Source of the DNA: an uncultured Chitinophagaceae bacterium
Lineage (GTDB): Bacteria > Bacteroidota > Bacteroidia > Chitinophagales > Chitinophagaceae
Length of the DNA: 49,792 nt
Assembly (NCBI GenBank): GCA_934502905.1
Contig: CAKSVK010000006.1
Coordinates: forward strand, 1 to 49,792
Direction: 5' to 3'
The position numbers and the translations under genes are program-made. Of the stretch, positions 43,299 to 49,792 are shown in pieces; position 1 is the first letter of the stretch, and each line of letters opens with the position of its first letter. Under the pieces are notes generated by a model. The model saw only the letters and a list, made by a program, of their open reading frames with translations, made no database searches and was not told where the DNA came from.

Positions 43299-44885
43299 AT
43301 GAAATCTTCATACAGATATATAACATTGATGACAGCTGTTACTGCCATTGCTTTCAGCGCATGTAAAAAAGGGATCCTGGATACTGTCCCGAATGACAGG
43401 GTCTCCTCTGCTATTTTTTGGAAAGCCGAAACCGATGCGGTAAACGCAGTGAACGCAGTATATGCCACCTTAGATGCAGTTAATTTATTTGTGCTGGATG
43501 GCATTACAGATATTGGCCACACCAACACTACTTTTACGGTAGAATACAATATTGAGAATGGCACCTACGATGCATCTCACTCCAGGATCCGGAACGAGTG
43601 GCAGAACGGTTACCGGTCTGTTTTCCTGGCTAATGAAGTATTGAGCAATATTGATCGTATCCCTACTTCCAATACAGAGCTGATCAATCGCCTTAAAGCA
43701 GAAGCAAGGGTGTTACGCGCTTACTTTTACATGAAATTGACCGGGCTGTACGGAGACCTGCCGTTAATTACAACGCCCATCACAGTGCCGGAAGGGCTGG
43801 AGATCGGAAGGACCTCCCAGTCCGAGATATGGTCGTTCATCAATAAAGAGCTCACTGAATCTGCAGACGCTTTGCCTGTTTCCTATGGAAATGTGGAAAA
43901 GGGACGGATCACAAAGGGCGCAGCCCTGGCGCTCAAAGCACGTGCCAGCCTGTGGGCCGGCAACTATATCACCGCAGCAGAAGCCGCAAAGCAGGTGATG
44001 GACCTGAATGTATACGGGTTACTGGAAAGTTATGGAAACCTCTTTACCTATACAGCAGAAAATAACAAGGAAATAATATTAGACAAGCAATTTCTTGCGG
44101 GAACCCTTACCCACAACGCATTTACATTTATGGGACCCTACAGCCAGCGGAACAGCAGCAGTTCCTTTGTGCCTACCAAAGCGCTCGCTGATATGTTTAC
44201 AATGAAAAACGGAAAAGACATCCTGGACCCGGCATCCGGATTTGATCCTCAAAACCCTTACAATAATCGCGATCCCCGCATGAGGTTTACCATGTTCGTG
44301 GATGGCGACCCACTTCCAAGCGGCATACTGTTTCAGCCTGTGCCCGGACAGGGAGGCGCTGATGAAGTAGGGAAAACCCAGTATAACACCAGCACCGGAT
44401 ACTCATTGAAAAAATACATTGTTGCCGATGACCTTACCACACCCGAAGCCAGCGGGCTGAATTTCATTTTATTACGGTATGCAGAAGTGCTGCTGACATA
44501 TGCAGAGGCTAAAATAGAATCAGATGAAATAGATGCTTCCGTATATGATGCGATCAATGCAGTGAGAACGCGCCCGGATGTAGGGTTACCTGCATTAGCG
44601 GCCGGCATGACGAAGGAAGAGCTCAGAGAAGCAGTGAGAAGAGAAAGGATCGTGGAACTGGCTTTTGAAGGCTGGCATCTATTTGACATCCGGCGGTGGA
44701 AGACGGCACAAACCGTTATGACCGGAAAAGTGTACGGAATTACCTATTATGCAAACGGGCAGCCTATCACCATTGAAGTTCCCAGCGTGAACAGGGTATT
44801 TGAACCGGCAAAGCATTATTTATGGCCGGTACCACAAACAGAAAAAGCGCTTAACCCAAACCTGGGGCAAAACCCGGGATGGTAA
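43299..44885 (+). CDS. SusD/RagB glycan-binding lipoprotein
   Basis: A 528-residue surface lipoprotein (lipobox FSAC, Cys22) of the SusD family that caps SusC and binds oligosaccharides. TPR-like helical motifs and conserved segments are present: VSSAIFWKAETDAVNAVNAVYATLD, AEARVLRAYFYMKLTGLYGDLPLIT, GAALALKARASLWAGNYITAAEAAKQVMD, FILLRYAEVLLTYAEAKIES, RRERIVELAFEGWHLFDIRRW and LWPVPQTEKALNPNLGQNPGW. It follows susC by 21 bp and precedes two sulfatase genes by 27 bp, an arrangement found in loci for sulfated polysaccharides. Confidence 0.95.
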   Translation: MKSSYRYITLMTAVTAIAFSACKKGILDTVPNDRVSSAIFWKAETDAVNAVNAVYATLDAVNLFVLDGITDIGHTNTTFTVEYNIENGTYDASHSRIRNEWQNGYRSVFLANEVLSNIDRIPTSNTELINRLKAEARVLRAYFYMKLTGLYGDLPLITTPITVPEGLEIGRTSQSEIWSFINKELTESADALPVSYGNVEKGRITKGAALALKARASLWAGNYITAAEAAKQVMDLNVYGLLESYGNLFTYTAENNKEIILDKQFLAGTLTHNAFTFMGPYSQRNSSSSFVPTKALADMFTMKNGKDILDPASGFDPQNPYNNRDPRMRFTMFVDGDPLPSGILFQPVPGQGGADEVGKTQYNTSTGYSLKKYIVADDLTTPEASGLNFILLRYAEVLLTYAEAKIESDEIDASVYDAINAVRTRPDVGLPALAAGMTKEELREAVRRERIVELAFEGWHLFDIRRWKTAQTVMTGKVYGITYYANGQPITIEVPSVNRVFEPAKHYLWPVPQTEKALNPNLGQNPGW

Positions 44886-44912
44886 TTTTCCAGTACTTTT
44901 AACCGTAATACA

Positions 44913-46274
44913 ATGTATATGAAACAATATTTTATAAACAGGGCAAAGGATCTCTGTCTCGCCTGTCTTTTCATATCCCTAGCCTGTACCGGCTTTTCGC
45001 AAACGAAGGCTATTGATAAAAAGCCCAATATCATCCTGGTAATGACAGATGACATGGGTTATAGTGATATCGCGTGTTACGGCAACCCTTTGATAAAAAC
45101 ACCCTTCCTGGATGACATGGCCCGGAAGGGTGTGATGGCAACCAGCTTTGTCACGACATCGCCTACCTGTACGCCATCAAGGGTTTCTTTGCTTACGGGA
45201 CGTTATTGCAGCCGCACCGAGCTGTTGTGGCCCATCGGGCCGGGAGATAAAAGGGCCCTGGCGGATGAAGAGGTAACCCTTGCAGAAATGCTGAAGACAT
45301 CCGGGTACACGACCGGCATGGTTGGAAAATGGCACCTGGGCGATTATGGAACAGCCTTACCTAACAAACAGGGATTTGATGATTTTTACGGCATGTTGTA
45401 TAGTCACGATTACCGGAGCCCCTATGTAAAGACCGATACTGTGATCAAAATTTTCCGGAATACAACACCCGAGGTTTTTGCCCCGCACGATAGTACACTC
45501 AATGATCTGTATACAAAGGAATCCGTTAAGTTCATCAAAAAGGCAACAAAGCAACAGGCACCTTTTTTTCTTTACCTGGCACATAATATGCCTCATTTAC
45601 CAATTGCTTTTGCCGTGCAAAAAAAGCAGGCCGGGTATTCTGCAGGCGGCGAATTCGGAGACATTATTGAAGACCTGGACAGGGGGCTTCAGGAGATATG
45701 GAATGCAGTGGTAGCAGCAGGGCAGGCAGACAATACCATTTTTATTTTTACCAGTGATAATGGTCCCTGGCTGAATGCGCCCAAGCGCATGTACGACGAC
45801 GGGTTTACTAAACCCTATCATATTGGTGCGGCCGGCATTTTCAGCGGATCAAAAGGCACTTCACTGGAGGGCGGTCACAGGGTACCTTTTATCATTTACT
45901 GGAAAGGGCACACACTGTCAAATGCTGTGCTGACAAAACCGTTCGCCAATATTGATGTACTGCCTACATTGGCCGAATGGACAAAAACAAAATTGCCTGC
46001 CAGGGTTATAGACGGTCAATCTGTTACAGGTCTGTTATCGGACAAAAATTATAACAAAGCGCATAAGCCGATCTATTATCATAATTATACACTGGAAGGT
46101 GTGCGGGACGGGGACTGGAAGCTGAGGGTTACCAAAAAGGATGATAAGGAAACGTTTGAATTATTTAACCTTTCCTGGGATCCTTCAGAAAGAGTGAACC
46201 TGTTTGATGACTCGAAGTTCGTTAAGCAAAAGGAGCATCTGACAGCGCTGTTCCATGCATATCCCGCCAAATAG
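44913..46274 (+). CDS. Sulfatase (arylsulfatase family S1)
   Basis: A 453-residue secreted sulfatase with a signal peptide (ACTGFSQ). [20 protein letters not shown] has the metal-binding Asp46-Asp47 pair. [15 protein letters not shown] contains the CxPSR motif, with Cys86 to be converted to formylglycine. [21 protein letters not shown] and [16 protein letters not shown] give the other metal and sulfate contacts. It removes sulfate ester groups from glycans. It requires a formylglycine-generating enzyme (FGE or anaerobic SME), which is not in the window. Start taken at ATG 44913; the ATG at 44919 is equally possible. It lies 27 bp after susD. Confidence 0.93.
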   Translation: MYMKQYFINRAKDLCLACLFISLACTGFSQTKAIDKKPNIILVMTDDMGYSDIACYGNPLIKTPFLDDMARKGVMATSFVTTSPTCTPSRVSLLTGRYCSRTELLWPIGPGDKRALADEEVTLAEMLKTSGYTTGMVGKWHLGDYGTALPNKQGFDDFYGMLYSHDYRSPYVKTDTVIKIFRNTTPEVFAPHDSTLNDLYTKESVKFIKKATKQQAPFFLYLAHNMPHLPIAFAVQKKQAGYSAGGEFGDIIEDLDRGLQEIWNAVVAAGQADNTIFIFTSDNGPWLNAPKRMYDDGFTKPYHIGAAGIFSGSKGTSLEGGHRVPFIIYWKGHTLSNAVLTKPFANIDVLPTLAEWTKTKLPARVIDGQSVTGLLSDKNYNKAHKPIYYHNYTLEGVRDGDWKLRVTKKDDKETFELFNLSWDPSERVNLFDDSKFVKQKEHLTALFHAYPAK

Positions 46275-46316
46275 CTGACCGGGATTATAATTATTTGTCC
46301 AAACAATAATTGATTC

Positions 46317-47816
46317 ATGAAAAAAGTCATTTTATTTTCCGCAGGTATTATCCTGTCTGTTTTCCTGTCTGCCCAAACAACGCAACAGAAAACAAAGCAA
46401 AAGCCCAATTTGATTTACATTTATGCTGATGATATGGGGTATGGCGAGCTGGGATGTTACGGACAGCAAAAGATCAAAACCCCTCATTTAGATAAGATCG
46501 CCAGGGAAGGCATACGATTTACGCAGCATTATACCAGTACGCCCGTATGTGCCCCGGCAAGAGCCATGCTGATGACCGGCAGGCATGGGGGACATTCTTA
46601 CATCCGGGGTAACTATGAGCTGGGTGGCTTTGCAGACAGTACCGAAGGCGGCCAGATGCCCCTGCCCGAAGGAACATTTACCATAGCCCACCTGATGAAA
46701 AAGGCGGGTTATACCACCGGGTTGATCGGGAAATGGGGATTGGGAATGAATAATACTACCGGCGCACCAGACAAGCAGGGGTTCGATTATTATTACGGAT
46801 ACCTTTGTCAGAAGCAGGCGCATAATCATTATCCCACTCACCTGTGGGAGAACGGCAAATGGGATACGTTGCGTAACACGCCTTTTTATGTGCATCAGCC
46901 TATTCCGGAGGACGCACCTGATTCCGTATTTAACCGGTATAAAGGAGAAGATTACGCCATAACAAAAATGGCGGAGAAGACCCTGGCTTTTATCAGGAGC
47001 AATAAGGACAAGCCGTTTTTCCTGTACCTGCCTTATACGGTGCCGCATGTGTCCCTGCAGGCGCCTGATGAAGCGGTAAATGAATATGTAGGTCAGTTTA
47101 AGGAGTCGCCCTATTATGGAGATAAAGGATATGCGCCTACGAAATATCCTTTGTCTACCTATGCCGCGATGATCACGTATATGGACAAGCAGATAGGAAA
47201 AATCATGGCCTTGCTGAAAGAATTAAAGCTGGATGATAATACCATTGTAATGTTCAGCAGCGATAACGGCAGCACATTTGATGTGGGTGGCGCAGACGTT
47301 GAATTTTTTAATCTTACCGGCGGATTGCGTGGGCGCAAGCAGGACCTTTATGAAGGAGGTATTCGCGAGCCTTTTATCGCCCGCTGGCCGGGGAAGATTC
47401 CTTCCGGAAAAGTTACCAGCCACGTTTCTGTACAGTTTGATATGATGGCAACCCTGTCTGAGCTGACCGGAATTGCTGTACCGAAAAATGACGGCATTTC
47501 ATTTCTGCCGGTATTAACTGGAAGGGATGAACAGCAAAAGCAGCACGGATTTCTATATTTTGAGTTCCCTGAAAAAAGCGGGCAGGTAGCGGTCCGTATC
47601 GGCGACTGGAAAGGGGTAAAAAGTAATATGAAAACCGATAAAAATGCGCCCTGGGAAATATACAATCTCAAAACAGATGAGAAAGAAGCCAATAATGTGG
47701 CAGCACAGCATCCGGAACTGGCGAAAAAATTTGAACAGATATTACAGGAGCAACACCAGCCTTCCCACATCAGGGATTGGGAATTCATCAACCCAAAATT
47801 CACTGTGAACCGGTAG
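46317..47816 (+). CDS. Second sulfatase (arylsulfatase family S1)
   Basis: A 499-residue secreted sulfatase with a signal peptide (SVFLSAQ). PNLIYIYADDMGYGELGCYG has Asp38-Asp39, and STPVCAPARAMLMTGRHGG contains CxPxR with Ala in place of the usual Ser (Cys78), which fits sulfatase-modifying enzymes accepting C-x-P-x-R. TGLIGKWGLGMN, FFLYLPYTVPH and VMFSSDNGSTF complete the active site. It differs from the first sulfatase in sequence, so the two probably act on different positions or sugars. It is followed by the terminator that closes the locus. Confidence 0.93.
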   Translation: MKKVILFSAGIILSVFLSAQTTQQKTKQKPNLIYIYADDMGYGELGCYGQQKIKTPHLDKIAREGIRFTQHYTSTPVCAPARAMLMTGRHGGHSYIRGNYELGGFADSTEGGQMPLPEGTFTIAHLMKKAGYTTGLIGKWGLGMNNTTGAPDKQGFDYYYGYLCQKQAHNHYPTHLWENGKWDTLRNTPFYVHQPIPEDAPDSVFNRYKGEDYAITKMAEKTLAFIRSNKDKPFFLYLPYTVPHVSLQAPDEAVNEYVGQFKESPYYGDKGYAPTKYPLSTYAAMITYMDKQIGKIMALLKELKLDDNTIVMFSSDNGSTFDVGGADVEFFNLTGGLRGRKQDLYEGGIREPFIARWPGKIPSGKVTSHVSVQFDMMATLSELTGIAVPKNDGISFLPVLTGRDEQQKQHGFLYFEFPEKSGQVAVRIGDWKGVKSNMKTDKNAPWEIYNLKTDEKEANNVAAQHPELAKKFEQILQEQHQPSHIRDWEFINPKFTVNR

Positions 47817-47825
47817 TTTTATTAT

Positions 47826-47868
47826 ACCTATAAGGTCATGCCACAATATGGGACCTTATAGGTTTTTT
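47826..47868 (+). terminator. Strong terminator closing the SusCD-sulfatase locus
   Basis: A perfect 12-bp stem ACCTATAAGGTC (47826-47837) / GACCTTATAGGT (47852-47863) is followed by a run of six T (47863-47868). It lies 10 bases after the second sulfatase's stop codon and separates that locus from the Fic gene. Confidence 0.9.
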
Positions 47869-47896
47869 AACTTCACCTGGTTTTAATTTTTCGGAC

Positions 47897-47924
47897 TATT
47901 CATAAAAGTTTAGTTTTATGAATA
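47897..47924 (+). promoter_or_regulatory. Perfect 11-bp palindromic operator before the Fic gene
   Basis: TATTCATAAAA (47897-47907) and TTTTATGAATA (47914-47924) are perfect inverted repeats around GTTTAG, and the ATG of the Fic gene begins two bases later. The sequence overlaps a TAGTTTTA that approximates a -7 element, so a bound protein would block initiation. Confidence 0.6.
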
Positions 47925-47925
47925 T

Positions 47926-48714
47926 ATGATCTCCGGTTTAAAAATATTACCTGTAACACTGCTCGAAAGCTATTATAAAGCTGTTCCGACGAATTTGCAG
48001 GAACATTTTGACTTATTGCACGATGCAGAATTGAGCACTGCTACCTTTAATTTCTATGCCTCTGTGTCATCCGTATTCAGCAGTAAAATTGAAGGTGAAA
48101 ATATAGAGCTGGACAGCTACGTAAAGCATAAGCGTTTTGGTATCCCGTTCCAGCCCGATTATACAAAGAAAATAGATGATCTTTATAATGCCTATACATT
48201 TGCCCAGGCCAATGAATTAAACAAAAAGAATACTTCATTTGCTCATGCTATTCTCTCGAAGCATATAGTAGATAAGCGCTGGCAGGGAAAATTTCGCCAT
48301 CAAAATATGTACGTTACCACACCCGATGGACGTATTGAATATGTAGCTGCTGTACCTGGAGTTGTAGAGGAAGAAATGGAGAGACTATATGAGGACATAG
48401 ATTTTCTGCACAATACCATATTAAGCATAGGTGAAATTTTCTTTTTTGCAGCGATGATACACCTCGTATTTGTAAAAATCCATCCTTTTAATGATGGCAA
48501 CGGCAGGACCGCAAGGTTATTGGAAAAATGGTTTATCTCGCAACACGCAGGTTCCAAAGCCTGGTTTATGGAAAGTGAAAAATACTACTACCAAAACCAC
48601 CAAACCTATTATCACAACATCAGGGCATTGGGAGTAGAGTATGAGCAGCTCGATTATAGCAAAGCAATGCCGTTTCTCCTGATGCTTCCGCAGTGCCTGC
48701 AACAAAGCGGGTGA
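47926..48714 (+). CDS. Fic-family protein (AMP transferase type)
   Basis: A 262-residue Fic protein. Its catalytic motif HPFNDGNGRTAR begins at His186 and is complete. An inhibitory-helix motif S-S-K-I-E-G (Ser52, Glu56, Gly57) near the N-terminus matches the (S/T)xxxE(G/N) pattern of class II Fic, where the Glu blocks ATP binding in cis, so the activity is probably autoinhibited. Fic proteins add AMP to target proteins. There is no fused DNA-binding domain or obvious antitoxin gene next to it, unlike class I FicTA pairs. The start codon abuts a perfect palindrome that is probably its control site. Confidence 0.92.
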   Translation: MISGLKILPVTLLESYYKAVPTNLQEHFDLLHDAELSTATFNFYASVSSVFSSKIEGENIELDSYVKHKRFGIPFQPDYTKKIDDLYNAYTFAQANELNKKNTSFAHAILSKHIVDKRWQGKFRHQNMYVTTPDGRIEYVAAVPGVVEEEMERLYEDIDFLHNTILSIGEIFFFAAMIHLVFVKIHPFNDGNGRTARLLEKWFISQHAGSKAWFMESEKYYYQNHQTYYHNIRALGVEYEQLDYSKAMPFLLMLPQCLQQSG

Positions 48715-48844
48715 GTGGTCACTTTTCTCCAAGACTAAAGATTACCAGAAATATAAGTTATAATATTTTTATTTAATATATTTTTTCTGGCTGATACTCC
48801 CCCGTGTGATGCCAGATTACTAATGATCCATTTATTAAAATGGC

Positions 48845-48985
48845 ATGACCATGATCGATAAATACCCGAAGGGATACTTAAAAACAATTTCACTTCTTTT
48901 TAGAGAAGTGGGATGGGAACAAAGTCTCGAAAATATAAGGGATAACGAAGTCGGAGACATTCGTATAGCAGCACACTACCTGTAA
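48845..48985 (+). CDS. Possible 46-residue small protein
   Basis: An open frame too short for a standard cutoff begins MTMIDKYPKGYLKTIS, contains FREVGWEQ and ends IRIAAHYL. Its composition looks protein-like and it starts at ATG 48845 (or 48851). It resembles no family I know. Its last 10 bases overlap the 3' end of nadD on the opposite strand. It could be a small gene, a fragment of a larger one, or chance. Confidence 0.25.
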   Translation: MTMIDKYPKGYLKTISLLFREVGWEQSLENIRDNEVGDIRIAAHYL

Positions 48986-49542
48986 TATCCTGTGTTTTCA
49001 ATTTCTTGCTGAACAATATCCGGCACCAGGTACCGGATAGATTTTCCTGCCCGGATCATGTTGCGGATCTCCGTTGCAGATATCTGCAACAACGGTGCAT
49101 TCAATTGTATAACGGAATCTCCCGGATCTTTAATTTCAAATCCCGGACGCCTGTACACGAACAGGGGATAATTTCTCATGATCACATCCGCATTCTTCCA
49201 GCGCGGCAGGTTCTGATAGCTGTCACTTCCCATGATCACGGAGAACTGGTGCTGCGGATATTTTTCACCTAAGTAGGCCAATGTATCTACGGTATAAGAG
49301 GGACGGGGCAGGTGAAACTCAATATCCGAAGCTTTCAGGTCATCTTCTCCGTCTATTGCCAGCCGGACCAGGTGAAGCCGTTGGTATTCATTCAGTAAAG
49401 CGGCTGATTCCTTAAAGGGGTTCTGAGGAGATACGATAAACCATACCTGGTCAAGATTGGTGTGCTGGGATATATACTTTGCTATGATAAGATGCCCGAT
49501 ATGGACAGGATTAAAGGAACCAAAATAAAGACCAATATTCAT
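48976..49542 (-). CDS. nadD: Nicotinate-nucleotide adenylyltransferase
   Basis: NadD transfers AMP to nicotinate mononucleotide to give deamido-NAD. The 188-residue cytoplasmic protein shows the nucleotidyltransferase motif GLYFGSFNPVHIGHLIIA (His motif), then WFIVSPQNPFK, YTVDTLAYL, FSVIMGSDSYQNLPRWKN, and ISATEIRNMIRAGKSIRYLVPDIVQQEI, the last being the ISSTxIR signature in slightly altered form. Length is typical. It lies 23 bp after feoA on the same strand. Confidence 0.95.
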   Translation of the reverse strand: MNIGLYFGSFNPVHIGHLIIAKYISQHTNLDQVWFIVSPQNPFKESAALLNEYQRLHLVRLAIDGEDDLKASDIEFHLPRPSYTVDTLAYLGEKYPQHQFSVIMGSDSYQNLPRWKNADVIMRNYPLFVYRRPGFEIKDPGDSVIQLNAPLLQISATEIRNMIRAGKSIRYLVPDIVQQEIENTGYYR

Positions 49543-49565
49543 TAAAACCTTTTGTAGTGTTTATC

Positions 49566-49784
49566 TCATTCTACCCAGATATGCTCTGCTTCATTCAATC
49601 GCAAACTTAACTGATATCCGGCTACAGACACAGCTATAGGATCACCCATTGGTGCTTTTTTCTCAACGGTCACCAATTCGCCGGGAATAAATCCCATTTC
49701 CATCAATTTTAATAAATAATCGCTTTCTGCTACTTCCTTCACAAGTACAGTGGTTCCGGTTGATATTTCAGAGAGTTTTTTCAT
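49566..49784 (-). CDS. feoA: FeoA-domain protein
   Basis: A 72-residue SH3-like FeoA protein, the small cytoplasmic partner of the ferrous iron transporter FeoB. KLSEISTGTTVLVKEV, LLKLMEMGFIPGELVTVEKKAPMGDPIAVSVAGYQLSLRLNEAEHIWVE is the family pattern. In many Bacteroidota feoA is next to feoB; any feoB would lie beyond the window's edge. It precedes nadD by 23 bp on the minus strand. Confidence 0.88.
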   Translation of the reverse strand: MKKLSEISTGTTVLVKEVAESDYLLKLMEMGFIPGELVTVEKKAPMGDPIAVSVAGYQLSLRLNEAEHIWVE

Positions 49785-49792
49785 ATTTATGT

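Overview
This window looks like chromosome from a member of the Bacteroidota, most likely a Chitinophagaceae-type soil or aquatic glycan degrader. The evidence is a SusC/SusD pair with an ECF sigma factor and FecR anti-sigma, many lipoproteins with short Bacteroidota signal peptides, DUF3078 and DsbD genes typical of the phylum, and promoters of the TTTG / TAnnTTTG type (best seen in front of the tRNA-Ser gene). No species can be named from the sequence alone.

Layout. 1-3.7 kb: tRNA-Ser(TGA) with promoter and terminator, an S41 peptidase, thiL and an inositol monophosphatase. 4.1-5.5 kb: uxaC. 5.5-6.4 kb: a gene-free island packed with small dispersed repeats. 6.4-10.2 kb: methyltransferase, lactonase, purC and a lipoprotein. 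10.2-11.95 kb: a REP-associated tyrosine transposase (RAYT) flanked on both sides by arrays of its presumed REP palindromes. 11.96-12.8 kb: a secreted sugar-phosphate-isomerase-like TIM barrel. 13.15-18.4 kb: a complete cytochrome-c-dependent nitric oxide reductase operon, norC-norB-norQ-norD-norE-norF, with a Crp/Fnr-like palindrome upstream and an intrinsic terminator-like hairpin between norB and norQ. 18.8-20.5 kb: kdgK-eda (ketodeoxygluconate kinase and KDPG aldolase), which with uxaC belong to uronate breakdown. 20.7-21.7 kb: two small membrane proteins.

21.8-31.7 kb holds the most unusual block: a five-gene minus-strand cluster (DUF1549/DUF1553 cytochrome, Tat-exported DUF1501 protein, a membrane cytochrome/LRR/chitobiase-C fusion, a DUF1080 protein and a 1044-residue PVC-type propeller/HEAT/cytochrome c protein). 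It carries four c-type haem motifs in three proteins and resembles 'planctomycete-type' extracellular oxidation gene sets. I infer an extracytoplasmic oxidative glycan-processing system; its substrate is not visible from the sequence.

32.4-37.9 kb: DUF3078, scpA, dsbD and a membrane-anchored papain-like peptidase. 37.9-47.8 kb: a compact polysaccharide-utilisation locus (ECF sigma, FecR, SusC, SusD, two sulfatases) closed by a strong terminator, which suggests a sulfated glycan substrate. 47.9 kb to the end: a Fic protein with a perfect palindrome touching its start codon, then nadD and feoA on the minus strand.

A plausible overall picture, by inference, is import of sulfated or uronate-containing glycans through SusCD, desulfation and oxidative cleavage outside the cytoplasm, and uronate catabolism through UxaC, KdgK and Eda, in a bacterium that can also reduce nitric oxide.
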